A stretch of DNA of 64,000 nt from Allopusillimonas ginsengisoli. GTDB lineage: Bacteria > Pseudomonadota > Gammaproteobacteria > Burkholderiales > Burkholderiaceae_B. Of the stretch, positions 10,528 to 19,977 are shown one piece after another. The notes beneath the pieces were generated by a model. That model saw only the letters and a list, made by a program, of their open reading frames with translations, was not told the origin of the DNA and did no database searches. The position numbers and the translations under genes are program-made. How positions within the stretch are numbered: the stretch's first letter is position 1; each line of letters opens with the position of its first letter. The stretch covers positions 24,792 to 88,791 of the forward strand of contig NZ_SDQE01000015.1 of assembly GCF_004153455.1 (NCBI RefSeq), in the 5' to 3' direction.

Positions 10528-11460
10528 ATGAATGACTACAAAAAAGAACTGCTTTGGTCGCATATCTACTGGCTGGGCATGCTTGACGATGCCGGCAGCT
10601 ATACCGCGGCGGCCAAACGCCTGGGTGTCAGCAAGGCGGCCGTCAGTTTGCGCATTACAGAACTGGAACAAGCCTCAGGCATTACGCTGGTGCAGCGCAC
10701 CACGCGCAGCGTGCGCCTGACAGAAGCCGGCCGTGCGCTGGTCAGCGGCACCCGGCAGGGCTTTGAACAGATTGAGCAAGGCTTCGACAGCGTTCGCGAT
10801 CTGTCTGAACATGCGCGTGGCGTGGTGCGCGTCACTGCGCCGGTAGCTTTGGGCAGGCAGCGCATCCTGCCACTGATGGCTCCTTTTCTGAAAGCTCATC
10901 CCCAGGTGCGCATAGAAATCGAACTCTTCGATCACTTGAGTTCACTTGCCCAAGAGGGTTTCGACCTGGCCATTCGCCATGCCAGTACGGTGCCCGAAAC
11001 GCATGTCGCCTGGCTATTGTGTACCAGCAGCAGCATCCTGACGGCTGCGCCCGACTACCTTCAAGCCCATGGCACGCCACGGCACCCCGACGACCTGTCA
11101 CGGCACAACTGCCTGTACTATCTACGCGCCGGGGGTGCACCCGCCTGGAGCTTTACGCCCTTGCGGCGTCCACGGGAACGGCACAGTGTCCCGATCAGCG
11201 GCAATTTCAGCGCCAACAACAGCGAAGCCTTGCGGCAAGTCGCGCTGGATGGGCAAGGTATCGCTCTTTTGCCGGACTTTTCAGCGGTGGATGACATCAA
11301 GGCGGGCCGCCTGACGCCTCTGCTAACCCAATGGACGCCTGTCGGCGCGTTCGGGGATGCCATTTATGCAATCCGGCCATACAGCATCTATGTGCCCCGC
11401 GCGGTACGCACACTGGTCGATTATCTCAAGGCCGAAATGAAGATGTACAGTGTGGAATGA
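10528..11460 (+). CDS. LysR family transcriptional regulator (mmsA-divergent)
   Basis: A 310-residue regulator of the LysR/DsdC-like group. The HTH lies in residues about 20-45 (SYTAAAKRLGVSKAAVSLRI) and the effector domain starts near residue 95 (RGVVRVTAPVALGRQRILP). The frame is open 35 codons further upstream, but the ATG at 10528 gives the normal family start. It likely controls the divergent mmsA and itself through the repeat at 10458-10479. Its effector is unknown. Confidence 0.88.
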   Translation: MNDYKKELLWSHIYWLGMLDDAGSYTAAAKRLGVSKAAVSLRITELEQASGITLVQRTTRSVRLTEAGRALVSGTRQGFEQIEQGFDSVRDLSEHARGVVRVTAPVALGRQRILPLMAPFLKAHPQVRIEIELFDHLSSLAQEGFDLAIRHASTVPETHVAWLLCTSSSILTAAPDYLQAHGTPRHPDDLSRHNCLYYLRAGGAPAWSFTPLRRPRERHSVPISGNFSANNSEALRQVALDGQGIALLPDFSAVDDIKAGRLTPLLTQWTPVGAFGDAIYAIRPYSIYVPRAVRTLVDYLKAEMKMYSVE

Positions 11461-11466
11461 CGGAGT

Positions 11467-12630
11467 TCAAGCGGGGCGCTCGGCATCGGACGCCGGCAAC
11501 CGTGTGCCCGCGAGCATAAGCCGTGTGCAGTCGCCCGCCCGCTGACGCAAAAAACCGGCAGCTTGTGAACAGGCCTGCTCCAGCGCAAGCGGGCCTGATA
11601 CCAGGCTGAAGGCAGCCGTGATGCCAGCCTCGTAGACAGCTTCGTAGCCTTCACCCAATGCACCGACAATCGCCACCACCGGGATGTTCCGGCGCTTCGC
11701 GTAGCGGGCTACACCGACTGGCGTCTTTCCCAGCAGGGTCTGGGCATCCATACGCCCTTCTCCTGTAAAGACCCATTGCGCATCCCGCAGCGCCGCATCC
11801 AATCCAGATAGCTCAGCGACCAGTTCCACGCCAGGCCGGAATCGCGCCTGAAAGAATGATTTGACGGCAAACCCCAAGCCACCCGCCGCACCCATCCCTG
11901 GCTCATTGCGCTGATCATTTCCGTTATGACGGGCGCATACATCGGCAAAGTGCGCCAGCGCTTTGTCCAGCGCCTGCACATCCTGCTCGCTGGCGCCTTT
12001 TTGCGGACCAAAGATCGCAGAGGCGCCCCGCGGTCCACACAAGGGATTATCCACATCGACGGCAATCTCAAAACATGCGTCCCCTAGCCTGGGGTCGAGA
12101 TCGTCGAGCTGTATGCTGTCCAGCTTGGAGAGCGCAAGGCCACCTGCCGGAAGCTCATGACCTTGCGCATCCAGCAGGCGGGCGCCCAGCGCCTGCAGCA
12201 GGCCCGCGCCTGCGTCGTTGGTGGCGCTGCCGCCGAGCCCAAGCACGATCTGGTTTGCTCCCGCGTCAAGCGCTTCGCGTATCAATTGTCCTACGCCGTA
12301 GCTGGAGGCTTGCAGCGGTTTGCGCTCCGACACGGGAATTCGCTCCAGCCCTGCAGCTGCCGCCATTTCAATGAATGCCTTGCCGTCTCCCAGCCAGCCC
12401 CAGCTCGCTTCGCAGGGTTGGCCGTTGGCGTCGAGAACAGATGCGGTACGTCGCTGCCCGCCGGTTGCGGCCAGCACGGCATCCAGCGATCCTTCGCCGC
12501 CGTCTGCCATGGGAACACAAACAATATCGGCATCCGGAATCACATCTCGTACTCCCTGCGCAATCGCCTGTGCCACCTCGGCGGCGCTGAGACTTTCCTT
12601 GAATGAATCCGGCGCAATCACGACACGCAT
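11467..12630 (-). CDS. glxK: Glycerate kinase (GarK/GlxK family)
   Basis: Phosphorylates D-glycerate with ATP, probably to 2-phosphoglycerate. The 387 residues match the family. It starts MRVVIAPDSFKESLSAAEVA and shows VPMADGGEGSLDAV, GLGGSATNDAGAGLLQALGA and EGRMDAQTLLGKTPVGVA, all family hallmarks. The ATG at 12630 lies one base after the stop of the upstream hydroxyacid dehydrogenase gene, so the two are translationally linked. Together they would feed glyoxylate- or hydroxypyruvate-derived glycerate into glycolysis. Its 3' end is 6 bases from the convergent LysR gene. Confidence 0.94.
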   Translation of the reverse strand: MRVVIAPDSFKESLSAAEVAQAIAQGVRDVIPDADIVCVPMADGGEGSLDAVLAATGGQRRTASVLDANGQPCEASWGWLGDGKAFIEMAAAAGLERIPVSERKPLQASSYGVGQLIREALDAGANQIVLGLGGSATNDAGAGLLQALGARLLDAQGHELPAGGLALSKLDSIQLDDLDPRLGDACFEIAVDVDNPLCGPRGASAIFGPQKGASEQDVQALDKALAHFADVCARHNGNDQRNEPGMGAAGGLGFAVKSFFQARFRPGVELVAELSGLDAALRDAQWVFTGEGRMDAQTLLGKTPVGVARYAKRRNIPVVAIVGALGEGYEAVYEAGITAAFSLVSGPLALEQACSQAAGFLRQRAGDCTRLMLAGTRLPASDAERPA

Positions 12631-12631
12631 C

Positions 12632-13600
12632 TTAGTTCCCCACGACATTGCGCGGTGCGCCGTTGTGAAAGGCTTCTATATTGTCGATCAGCTGGTCGGC
12701 AAGTGCCTGGATAGCCTCTTCGCTGGCCCAGGCCACGTGCGGGGTAAGAATGAAATTTGGCAGTTCCAGCAACTGGACCAAAAGATGGTCATTCGGTGGC
12801 GGTTCCGGCGAGGTGACGTCAAAACCCGCACCACCTATTTGCCCAGTGTGCAATGCCTCGGCCAGCGCAGCTTCGTCAACCAGACCGCCCCGCGCCGTGT
12901 TGATAAGCAAGGGCTTGCGTTTCATGCGCGCGAACTCCGGCGCGCCGATCAGTCCTCGCGTCTGCGCGTTCAGCGGACAATGCAGGGTAATGATGTCGCT
13001 TTCTTCCAGCATCTGCTCGAACGGTGTATAAAGGCTGCCCTGCCGAGCCCCGCCCTTGCGCGACGCAAACTGTATGCGCATGCCCAGCGCCCGCCCGATC
13101 GCAGCGACGGCCTGGCCCAGGGCGCCTTCTCCGATGATGCCCAGCGTCGAGCCGGCCAGATCCTTGATGGGATAATCGAAATAGCAGAACTGCTGCGCTT
13201 CGTGCCAGCGCCCAGCCTTGACGGACTCGCGATACGCGACAATGCTGCGTCGCAGCGCAAAAATGAGCGCAAAAGTATGTTCGGGCAATGTGTGCTGCGC
13301 ATAACCCCGAATATTGGAAACGACAATATTCTTTTCTTTACAGGCCTGCAGGTCCACGTTATCAGTGCCTGTTGCCGCCATGGCAACAAGCTTGAGCCTG
13401 GGCGCCGCGATGATGGCATCGCGTTCCAGGCGTACCTTGTTCGTGATCACAATGTCTGCGTTGGCGATGCGCTGCTTGACCTCGCTGGCGGCCGTGCGCC
13501 CATAAACGCTCAGATCATGGTCGAAATTCAGGGGACGCAGCACGGTATTCGGAGAAATGGTTTCGCGATCCAGGAACACGACTTGCACGCGGTCGGACAT
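12632..13600 (-). CDS. D-2-hydroxyacid dehydrogenase (hydroxypyruvate/glyoxylate reductase-like)
   Basis: A 322-residue NAD(P)H-dependent reductase of the D-isomer-specific 2-hydroxyacid dehydrogenase family. The nucleotide-binding motif is GIIGEGALGQAVA, unusual in having E where most members carry a small residue. Catalytic Arg is in INTARGGLVDE, Glu in GFDVTSPEPP and His in LTPHVAWASEEA. The start at 13600 (MSDRVQVVFLDR) is chosen over an open frame 42 codons upstream. Coupling to glycerate kinase one base downstream points to hydroxypyruvate or glyoxylate/tartronate semialdehyde metabolism. The exact substrate is inferred. Confidence 0.88.
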   Translation of the reverse strand: MSDRVQVVFLDRETISPNTVLRPLNFDHDLSVYGRTAASEVKQRIANADIVITNKVRLERDAIIAAPRLKLVAMAATGTDNVDLQACKEKNIVVSNIRGYAQHTLPEHTFALIFALRRSIVAYRESVKAGRWHEAQQFCYFDYPIKDLAGSTLGIIGEGALGQAVAAIGRALGMRIQFASRKGGARQGSLYTPFEQMLEESDIITLHCPLNAQTRGLIGAPEFARMKRKPLLINTARGGLVDEAALAEALHTGQIGGAGFDVTSPEPPPNDHLLVQLLELPNFILTPHVAWASEEAIQALADQLIDNIEAFHNGAPRNVVGN

Positions 13601-13716
13601 AACATAGCCTCGAAAAAGGATAAGCGCACAGCTTGCGCAACGATCCGATATAGTAACGGGATTCACGCGGGACTCAAATGCTCCCCGCGTGCCATGCAAC
13701 ACAGGATTCGCACAAA

Positions 13717-15561
13717 ATGTCGCCACGCCAATACGCCGTACAGGATTTTTTCCGCAACCCTCAACGCGCTTTCTTCCGAATCTCGGACAATGGCGCCTCG
13801 CTGGGTTTCATGGAACCGGTCAGCATAGACGGTCAGCCAGCGCGCATGAATATATTCGTTCAATCCCTGCAAGGCAGCACGCCCGTTGGCGAGGCCCGCC
13901 GGCTTACATCTGAAACAGAACGCGATATCGCGCAGTTTTTCTGGAAGGGGTCGGATACCATCATCTACGAAAAGGACTTCAACGGTGATGAAAACTTCCA
14001 TGTGCTGGCCGTGAACATCGAGCGTGGCGATGTCAGCGACCTGACGCCCTTTCCCGGTGTACGGGCGGGCATCGAAGACGATCTCGAAGATGATTCCGAC
14101 CACATCCTCATCAGCCACAATGGCCGCAATCCGGAAGTCTTTGATGTATACCGCGCGAATATTCATAGCGGGGACCTTGAACTGGTCGCCGAGAACCCGG
14201 GCAACATTGTCGGCTGGCAAACCGACCACCATGGCCTGGTGCGCGCCGCCATCGCCAGCGATGGCCTGGACAGTGTGCTGCTGTATCGGGACAGCGAAGA
14301 AGACGCGTTCCGCCCCATCATCAACACCGATTTTCGCACCACCGTCAGCCCGCAGTTTTTCACCTTTGACAACCGCCGTCTTTACGCGCTGAGCAATCGG
14401 GGGCGCGATTGTCTCGCACTTGTCATTATCGATCCTTCCAGGCCCGACGACGAGCAGATGGTCTTCGAGGTGGCCGGCTACGATCTGAACGGCGCCGCCT
14501 ATTCGCGATTGCGCCATGTGCTGACAGCCGCCGTTTACCAGACAGACAAGCCCAAGTACCATTTTTTCGACGAAGTCACGGCGCTTCGCCATACCCGTCT
14601 TTCAGAAAAACTCTCGGGCTACGAGGTTGCACTGCAAAGCGCCACGCGCGACGAAAACAAATTTATCGTTGCCGCCTACAACGACCGTACGCCAGGCAGC
14701 CGTTATATCTATGATGCGCAGGCGAACACGCTCGACAAACTGGGCGACATCAATCCCGCCTTGCCCGAAACGGATATGGCTGTCGTCAAGCCCATCCTGT
14801 ACACCTCGCGCGACGGGCTGACCATACACGGCTATCTGACTTTGCCGGTGGGCAAAGAAGCGCGCGACCTTCCCTGCGTCGTCAACCCGCATGGCGGACC
14901 GTGGGTCAGAGACAGCTGGGGCTTCAATCCCGAGGCCCAGTTCCTGGCCAATCGCGGCTATTGCGTGCTGCAAATGAATTACCGCGGGTCGACAGGCTAC
15001 GGGCGCAGTTTCTGGGAAGCCAGCTTCGGGCAATGGGGGCTGCGGATGCAGGACGACATTACCGATGGCGTGCACTGGCTGGTGGAGCAAGGCATTGCCG
15101 ACCCCGCCCGCATTGCCATTTATGGCGGCAGTTACGGCGGGTATGCCACGCTGGCGGGTATCGTGGGTACGCCAGACCTCTACGCAGCGGCTGTTGACTA
15201 TGTTGGCGTTTCGAACCTGCTTACCTTCATGAGCACGATTCCCCCTTACTGGAAACCCATGTTGACCAAGATGCACAGCATGGTGGGTAATCCAGAAACG
15301 GATCGCGAGCGCCTGGAGGCCACCTCGCCCGCCCTCAATGCCGACAGGATACGCACCCCGTTGTTCATTGCCCAAGGCGCCCATGACCCGCGTGTCAACA
15401 AGAACGAAAGCGACCAGATGGTGGCCGCCTTGCGTGCGCGCGGCGTCGAAGTGGAATACATGGTCAAAGACAACGAGGGCCATGGTTTTCACAACGACGA
15501 GAACAAGTTCGAGTTCTATGAGCGAATGGAAGCCTTTCTTGCCCAGCACTTGCGAGCTTAA
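13717..15561 (+). CDS. S9 family prolyl oligopeptidase-type peptidase (acylaminoacyl-peptidase-like)
   Basis: A serine peptidase of about 614 residues. The N-terminal two-thirds forms a beta-propeller-like part that gates access. The alpha/beta-hydrolase domain begins near LTIHGYLTLP. The triad is visible: Ser about 472 in YGGSYGGYA, Asp about 557 in GAHDPRVN and His about 589 in EGHGFHN. The oxyanion region HGGPWVRDSWGF is also present. There is no signal peptide, so it is probably cytoplasmic. The ribosome site is weak, and an earlier start at 13678 is possible. A GST gene follows on the same strand after 27 bases. Confidence 0.92.
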   Translation: MSPRQYAVQDFFRNPQRAFFRISDNGASLGFMEPVSIDGQPARMNIFVQSLQGSTPVGEARRLTSETERDIAQFFWKGSDTIIYEKDFNGDENFHVLAVNIERGDVSDLTPFPGVRAGIEDDLEDDSDHILISHNGRNPEVFDVYRANIHSGDLELVAENPGNIVGWQTDHHGLVRAAIASDGLDSVLLYRDSEEDAFRPIINTDFRTTVSPQFFTFDNRRLYALSNRGRDCLALVIIDPSRPDDEQMVFEVAGYDLNGAAYSRLRHVLTAAVYQTDKPKYHFFDEVTALRHTRLSEKLSGYEVALQSATRDENKFIVAAYNDRTPGSRYIYDAQANTLDKLGDINPALPETDMAVVKPILYTSRDGLTIHGYLTLPVGKEARDLPCVVNPHGGPWVRDSWGFNPEAQFLANRGYCVLQMNYRGSTGYGRSFWEASFGQWGLRMQDDITDGVHWLVEQGIADPARIAIYGGSYGGYATLAGIVGTPDLYAAAVDYVGVSNLLTFMSTIPPYWKPMLTKMHSMVGNPETDRERLEATSPALNADRIRTPLFIAQGAHDPRVNKNESDQMVAALRARGVEVEYMVKDNEGHGFHNDENKFEFYERMEAFLAQHLRA

Positions 15562-15588
15562 TCATACTTGGCAACAGGAGATCGACGA

Positions 15589-16197
15589 ATGAAACTCTAC
15601 TTTTTTCCGGGCGCCTGCCCTCTGGCTTCTCATATTGCGCTCGAGTGGATAGGCAAGCCTTACGAAACACAACAAGTGAGCCGCGACGAAATCAAGCAGC
15701 CGCCTTACCTGGCCATGAACCCGATCGGGGCCGTGCCTGTACTGACCGACGGCGACTTTACCCTTACCCAGAGCGCAGCCATCCTGGAATACCTGGCCGA
15801 ACTCAACCCACAGTCGGCGCTGATACCGGACAACCCGCGAGACCGGGCAGAAATGCGCCGCTGGCTGGGCATCTGCAATGCCGACATCCATCGCACGTTC
15901 GGCAATATCTTTGGAGCGCAAGGCCTGGTTACCGACGAAAAAGCCCAGGCGGAGCTGATCGCCAACGCCAGCGCAAAAATCGTCGCGCTCTTTGAGGTTG
16001 TCGATAAGCAACTGGATGGCAAAGACTGGGTTACTGGCTCACGCAGCATTGTGGACCCTTACCTGTACACACTGATGCGCTGGGCCAAGGCCAAGGAAAT
16101 AAAGATATCTCACCTGAAAAACCTCCACGCTTTTTACGAGCGAATGGAGGCCGATCCGGGTGTGCAGGCAGCCCTCAAGGCCCAGGGCATTGCCTGA
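15589..16197 (+). CDS. Glutathione S-transferase family protein
   Basis: A 202-residue protein starting MKLYFFPGACPLASHIALEW, the thioredoxin-fold N-terminal domain of beta/theta-class GSTs. The conserved cis-Pro glutathione-binding segment is NPIGAVPVL, with TQSAAILEYLAE. An all-helical C-terminal domain contains the N-capping-box region (GSRSIVDPYLYTL). Beta-class enzymes often use a Cys near residue 10, and one is present (GACPL). It conjugates glutathione to electrophiles; the substrate is unknown. The start is set by AGGAG eight bases before the ATG at 15589. Confidence 0.9.
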   Translation: MKLYFFPGACPLASHIALEWIGKPYETQQVSRDEIKQPPYLAMNPIGAVPVLTDGDFTLTQSAAILEYLAELNPQSALIPDNPRDRAEMRRWLGICNADIHRTFGNIFGAQGLVTDEKAQAELIANASAKIVALFEVVDKQLDGKDWVTGSRSIVDPYLYTLMRWAKAKEIKISHLKNLHAFYERMEADPGVQAALKAQGIA

Positions 16198-16202
16198 GCC
16201 AG

Positions 16203-16904
16203 TTAACCGCCAAGATAAGCCTTGCGCACCTCGTCATTGACCAGCAAGTTGGCGCCGGTGTCGGCAAGCACGACCTTGCCGGTTTCGAGCACATAACCCC
16301 GGTCGGCAACCTGGAGCGCTTTGCTGGCGTTCTGTTCGACCAGGAAAACGGTGACGCCTTCGTCGCGTATGGTGCGGATGATATCGAAAATCTGGGCGAT
16401 GATCAGTGGCGCCAGCCCCAGCGTAGGTTCGTCGAGCAGCAGCAATTTGGGCCGGGTCATTAACGCTCGGCCAATGGCCAGCATCTGCTGCTCACCGCCC
16501 GACATGGTTCCGGCCCGCTGCGCCGCCCTTTCCTTCAAGCGTGGAAACAATTCGAAAACGTGATCCAGACCTGCGGCAATGTCTGCCTTCTTGAGAAAGA
16601 AACCACCCATTTGCAGATTTTCCGTGACGGTAAGGTCCGGGAACACGCGCCTTCCTTCCGGGGAAATGGCGATGCCACGACGCATGATGGTATGGGTATC
16701 GCATTGCGTAATGTCTTCGCCCAGAAAGCTCACCGTGCCGCTGCTGGCACGCGGCGTGCCGCATACCGTCATCAGCAGCGTTGTTTTGCCGGCGCCATTG
16801 GCGCCGATCAGCGTAACAATCTCGCCTTGATGGACCTCGACCGACACGCCATCCAACGCCTGGATCGCGCCGTAGTACGTGTGCACATTCTCCAGCTTTA
16901 GCAC
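16203..16904 (-). CDS. livF: Branched-chain amino acid ABC transporter ATP-binding protein LivF
   Basis: A 233-residue ATPase of the high-affinity branched-chain amino acid (or related amide) importer. Walker A is GANGAGKTTL, the ABC signature is MSGGEQQMLAIGRALM and Walker B is LLLLDEPTLGLAP, followed by the switch His region (FLVEQN). The start is a GTG that overlaps the livG stop by one base, so translation is coupled. It is the last gene of the livKHMGF cluster. Confidence 0.95.
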   Translation of the reverse strand: MLKLENVHTYYGAIQALDGVSVEVHQGEIVTLIGANGAGKTTLLMTVCGTPRASSGTVSFLGEDITQCDTHTIMRRGIAISPEGRRVFPDLTVTENLQMGGFFLKKADIAAGLDHVFELFPRLKERAAQRAGTMSGGEQQMLAIGRALMTRPKLLLLDEPTLGLAPLIIAQIFDIIRTIRDEGVTVFLVEQNASKALQVADRGYVLETGKVVLADTGANLLVNDEVRKAYLGG

Positions 16905-17725
16905 TACTCTTCCCCCAGATAAGCTTTGATGACGCGTGGGTCTGTGCGTACTTCGGCCGGCAGCCCTGTCATGATGGGCTTGCCCTGCTCCATGACCATG
17001 ATGCGGTCTGATACGCCCATCACCAAGCTCATGTCGTGTTCGATCAGCAGCACCGCAACGTCGAATTCCCTGCGCAGTTGATCGATCAACTGCTGGAGCT
17101 CGCGTTTTTCCTGAGGATTCAGGCCCGCGGCGGGTTCATCCAGCATTAAAAGCCGCGGCTTGGTAATCATGCAGCGCGCGATTTCAAGACGGCGCTGGTG
17201 CCCATACGCCAAATTGCCGGCCTCGCGGTTTGCATAAGCGCGTATGCCCATGAAATCGAGCCATTCCACCGCTCTACGCTGCGCATCGCGCTCGGAGGCG
17301 CGATAGCCAGGCAACTTGAGCAACCCTCGGAGCAAACTGGTCTCCATCTGTGCATGCTGCGCAACCAGCAGATTCTCAAGCACGGTGAGATGCTTGAAGA
17401 GCCGCACATTCTGAAAGGTGCGCACCAGTCCCTGCAGGGCCACCTTATGGCTGGGCAAGCCGGTGATGTTCTTGCCATCCATGAGGATGGTGCCCGTGGT
17501 GGGTTTGTAGAATCCGCCCACACAGTTGAACACGGTGGTCTTGCCTGCCCCGTTCGGACCAATAATCGCGAAAACCTCGTCGCTTTTTACATTAAAAGCG
17601 ACCTGGTCAACCGCCAACAGCCCCCCGAACCGCATGGTCAGCCCCGCTACCTCGAGTAGCGTGCTGCCCGTGTTTGTATTTGTATCCATGCTCTGATCAA
17701 CGCTGATGTCCTGAACGACGCTCAT
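16904..17725 (-). CDS. livG: Branched-chain amino acid ABC transporter ATP-binding protein LivG
   Basis: A 273-residue ATPase partner of LivF. Walker A is [16 protein letters not shown], the signature region is [16 protein letters not shown] (LAYG in place of LSGG, usual for LivG), and Walker B is [13 protein letters not shown]. The ATG at 17725 overlaps the livM TGA (ATGA), which fixes the coupled start, although the conserved family region begins about 20 residues later. The open frame extends 18 codons further upstream inside livM. Confidence 0.95.
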   Translation of the reverse strand: MSVVQDISVDQSMDTNTNTGSTLLEVAGLTMRFGGLLAVDQVAFNVKSDEVFAIIGPNGAGKTTVFNCVGGFYKPTTGTILMDGKNITGLPSHKVALQGLVRTFQNVRLFKHLTVLENLLVAQHAQMETSLLRGLLKLPGYRASERDAQRRAVEWLDFMGIRAYANREAGNLAYGHQRRLEIARCMITKPRLLMLDEPAAGLNPQEKRELQQLIDQLRREFDVAVLLIEHDMSLVMGVSDRIMVMEQGKPIMTGLPAEVRTDPRVIKAYLGEE

Positions 17726-18951
17726 GTCTTGAGCTCCACATGCGGGCGCTTGACCGGCAGCAGGCCTTGTGGCCGCCACATCATCATCAACACCATCACC
17801 AAGCCGAATATCAGCATCCGGTATTCGGCAAACTCTCGCGCCACTTCGGGTACCACGGTGAGCACAATGGCCGCGAGAATGACACCCACCTGCGAACCCA
17901 TGCCACCAAGCACCACAATGGCCAGGATCAACGCCGATTCGATAAAGGTAAAGGACTCCGGATTGACCAGGCCCTGGCGCGCGGCAAAGAACGCGCCGCC
18001 AAAGCCCGCAAACATCGCGCCCATGGTGAATGCCGAAAGCTTGATGCGCGTGGGATTGAGGCCAAGTGACCGGCAGGCAATCTCATCTTCTCGCAATGCT
18101 TCCCAGGCGCGACCGATAGGCATGCGTATCACACGGTTCGATACAAACAAGGTAATCAATGCAAGACACAGCGCCATCAGGTACAGGAACACGATGACAT
18201 CCTGGGTGCTGTAGGTCCAGCCGACCAGCTCATGAAACGTCGTGACACCCTCCGGTGCGCGGCGCAACATGGGAAAACCGAAAACCGATGGCTTGGGAAT
18301 ACCCGAAATGCCGTCGGGCCCTCCGGTAAAGCTATACAGGTTGATGAGCAGCAGGCGGATAATTTCGCCGAACCCCAGCGTGACAATGGCGAGATAGTCG
18401 CCCCGCAAGCGCAACACCGGAAAGCCCAGCACGAAGCCGAAAAGCGCAGACATCGCGCCAGCGAGCGGCAATGCCTGCCAGAACCCCCAGCCGGCCCAGT
18501 GGTAAAGCAAAGCATACGTATATGCGCCCACGGCGTAAAAGCCGACGAAACCCAGATCCAGCAGCCCTGCGAAACCAACGACAATGTTCAGGCCCAGGCC
18601 GAGCATGATGTAAATCAGAACCAGTGTTGCGATATCCACCTGGGCCCGGCCTGTAAACATCGGCCAGATCAGCGCGATCGCAATCATCAGGACAATCAGC
18701 CCGCGGCGCACCGTTTCGGACATGACCGGCAAAGCGCGCCTGGTGATTTTGCGCCCGAAAAATTTGGCCAGCGCGGGCCGGATCAACCATTGGAAGACAA
18801 AGACAATGCCCATTCCTGAAAACAATGTGCGCCACTCAGGCTGCAAGGTGCTCTGCATCCCGGCGCGCACAATATTGACGCCAAAAATGGGCGCAATAAT
18901 AATGCCGGCCATAATGGCCGCGAAAAACGCATTCTTGAAATTCTTGACCAT
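17722..18951 (-). CDS. livM: Branched-chain amino acid ABC transporter permease LivM
   Basis: A 409-residue inner-membrane permease with about 10-11 hydrophobic segments. It carries the LivM marks [41 protein letters not shown] and the cytoplasmic EAA-like loop [21 protein letters not shown] that contacts the ATPases. It is longer than many LivM proteins because of an N-terminal extension with two extra hydrophobic segments before residue 100. Its start overlaps the livH stop and its stop overlaps the livG start. Confidence 0.94.
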   Translation of the reverse strand: MVKNFKNAFFAAIMAGIIIAPIFGVNIVRAGMQSTLQPEWRTLFSGMGIVFVFQWLIRPALAKFFGRKITRRALPVMSETVRRGLIVLMIAIALIWPMFTGRAQVDIATLVLIYIMLGLGLNIVVGFAGLLDLGFVGFYAVGAYTYALLYHWAGWGFWQALPLAGAMSALFGFVLGFPVLRLRGDYLAIVTLGFGEIIRLLLINLYSFTGGPDGISGIPKPSVFGFPMLRRAPEGVTTFHELVGWTYSTQDVIVFLYLMALCLALITLFVSNRVIRMPIGRAWEALREDEIACRSLGLNPTRIKLSAFTMGAMFAGFGGAFFAARQGLVNPESFTFIESALILAIVVLGGMGSQVGVILAAIVLTVVPEVAREFAEYRMLIFGLVMVLMMMWRPQGLLPVKRPHVELKT

Positions 18952-19877
18952 TACACTTTTTCCACTTCGGGTTTGCCCAGCAGCCCCGTGGGCCGGAAGA
19001 GCAAAATAAATACCAGCAGTCCGAAGGCGACAATATCCTTATACTGGGAGGATATATATGCGGCGGCAAAGGTTTCCGCCAGCCCCAGCAGTACACCGCC
19101 CAGCATGGCGCCCGGTATGCTGCCTATACCGCCCAGCACGGCGGCCGTAAAGGCCTTGATGCCTGCCAGAAAACCGATGAAGGGATTGAGCTTGCCTATG
19201 GCCAGCGCGATCAGCACACCTCCCACGGCGGCGAGCATTGCGCCGATCACGAAGGTGAAGGAGATGATGCGATTCGTGTCTATGCCCAGCAGGTTGGCCA
19301 TCCGCAGATCTTGCGAGCAGGCGCGCGAAGCGCGGCCGATGCGGGAATACTTGATGAAGAGCGACAAAGCGATCATCAGCAAGACGGTGACCACGATAAT
19401 CATGATGCGCGAATACGGCGCTGTGATGACAAATTCACTGCCGAGCTGAAACTGGACCGAGCCCGTCACCAGGGCAGGTACCGCCATGTCGCGCGCGCCC
19501 TGACCGATGGCTACCCAGTTCTGCAGGAAAATCGACATGCCAATGGCCGAAATCAGCGGCACAAGACGCGGGCCGCCGCGTAGCGGCGCGTAGGCCACTT
19601 TTTCGATGGCGTAGCCATAGACCGCGGTCACAAATACCGCAACAGCAATCATTGCAAGAATGATGAACGGCAATGGCAGGCCGCTGTTCACGCCGATGGC
19701 GGACAATGTGACAAGGCCCACATAAGCGCCGATCATATAGATCTCGCCATGGGCAAAGTTGATCATGCCGATGATGCCATAGACCATCGTATAGCCGATG
19801 GCGATCAGCGCATAGATGGCGCCGAGTGACAGCCCATTGAACAATTGTTGCGTGAGCTGGGGGATGAGTTCAGACAT
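18951..19877 (-). CDS. livH: Branched-chain amino acid ABC transporter permease LivH
   Basis: A 308-residue permease with about eight hydrophobic segments. It shows the family start [40 protein letters not shown] and the EAA-like loop [20 protein letters not shown]. It pairs with LivM to form the translocation pore. It lies 100 bp downstream of livK behind a strong hairpin, which is expected to set livHMGF expression below that of the binding protein. Confidence 0.95.
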   Translation of the reverse strand: MSELIPQLTQQLFNGLSLGAIYALIAIGYTMVYGIIGMINFAHGEIYMIGAYVGLVTLSAIGVNSGLPLPFIILAMIAVAVFVTAVYGYAIEKVAYAPLRGGPRLVPLISAIGMSIFLQNWVAIGQGARDMAVPALVTGSVQFQLGSEFVITAPYSRIMIIVVTVLLMIALSLFIKYSRIGRASRACSQDLRMANLLGIDTNRIISFTFVIGAMLAAVGGVLIALAIGKLNPFIGFLAGIKAFTAAVLGGIGSIPGAMLGGVLLGLAETFAAAYISSQYKDIVAFGLLVFILLFRPTGLLGKPEVEKV

Positions 19878-19941
19878 AAAACAGATATTCCGGTAGGCAG
19901 CCTGGCGAATGCACTGTGGCAGGCGCGGGAGAATGATACAC

Positions 19942-19967
19942 CCGCCCCGGCCGACCGGCCGGGGCGG
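19942..19967. promoter_or_regulatory. GC hairpin between livK and livH
   Basis: A perfect 11-bp stem (arms CCGCCCCGGCC and GGCCGGGGCGG) with a 4-base loop sits in the 100-bp gap between livK and livH. No T tract follows on the minus strand, so it is better read as an mRNA-stabilising or attenuating element that favours livK than as a full terminator. Confidence 0.7.
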
Positions 19968-19977
19968 CTTGCCAATA

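Noticed and set aside
12320..13828. 502-codon plus-strand frame opposite the glycerate kinase and hydroxyacid dehydrogenase genes
   Set aside because: Both minus-strand genes have full catalytic motifs; the opposite frame has none and runs into the S9 peptidase start in another frame.
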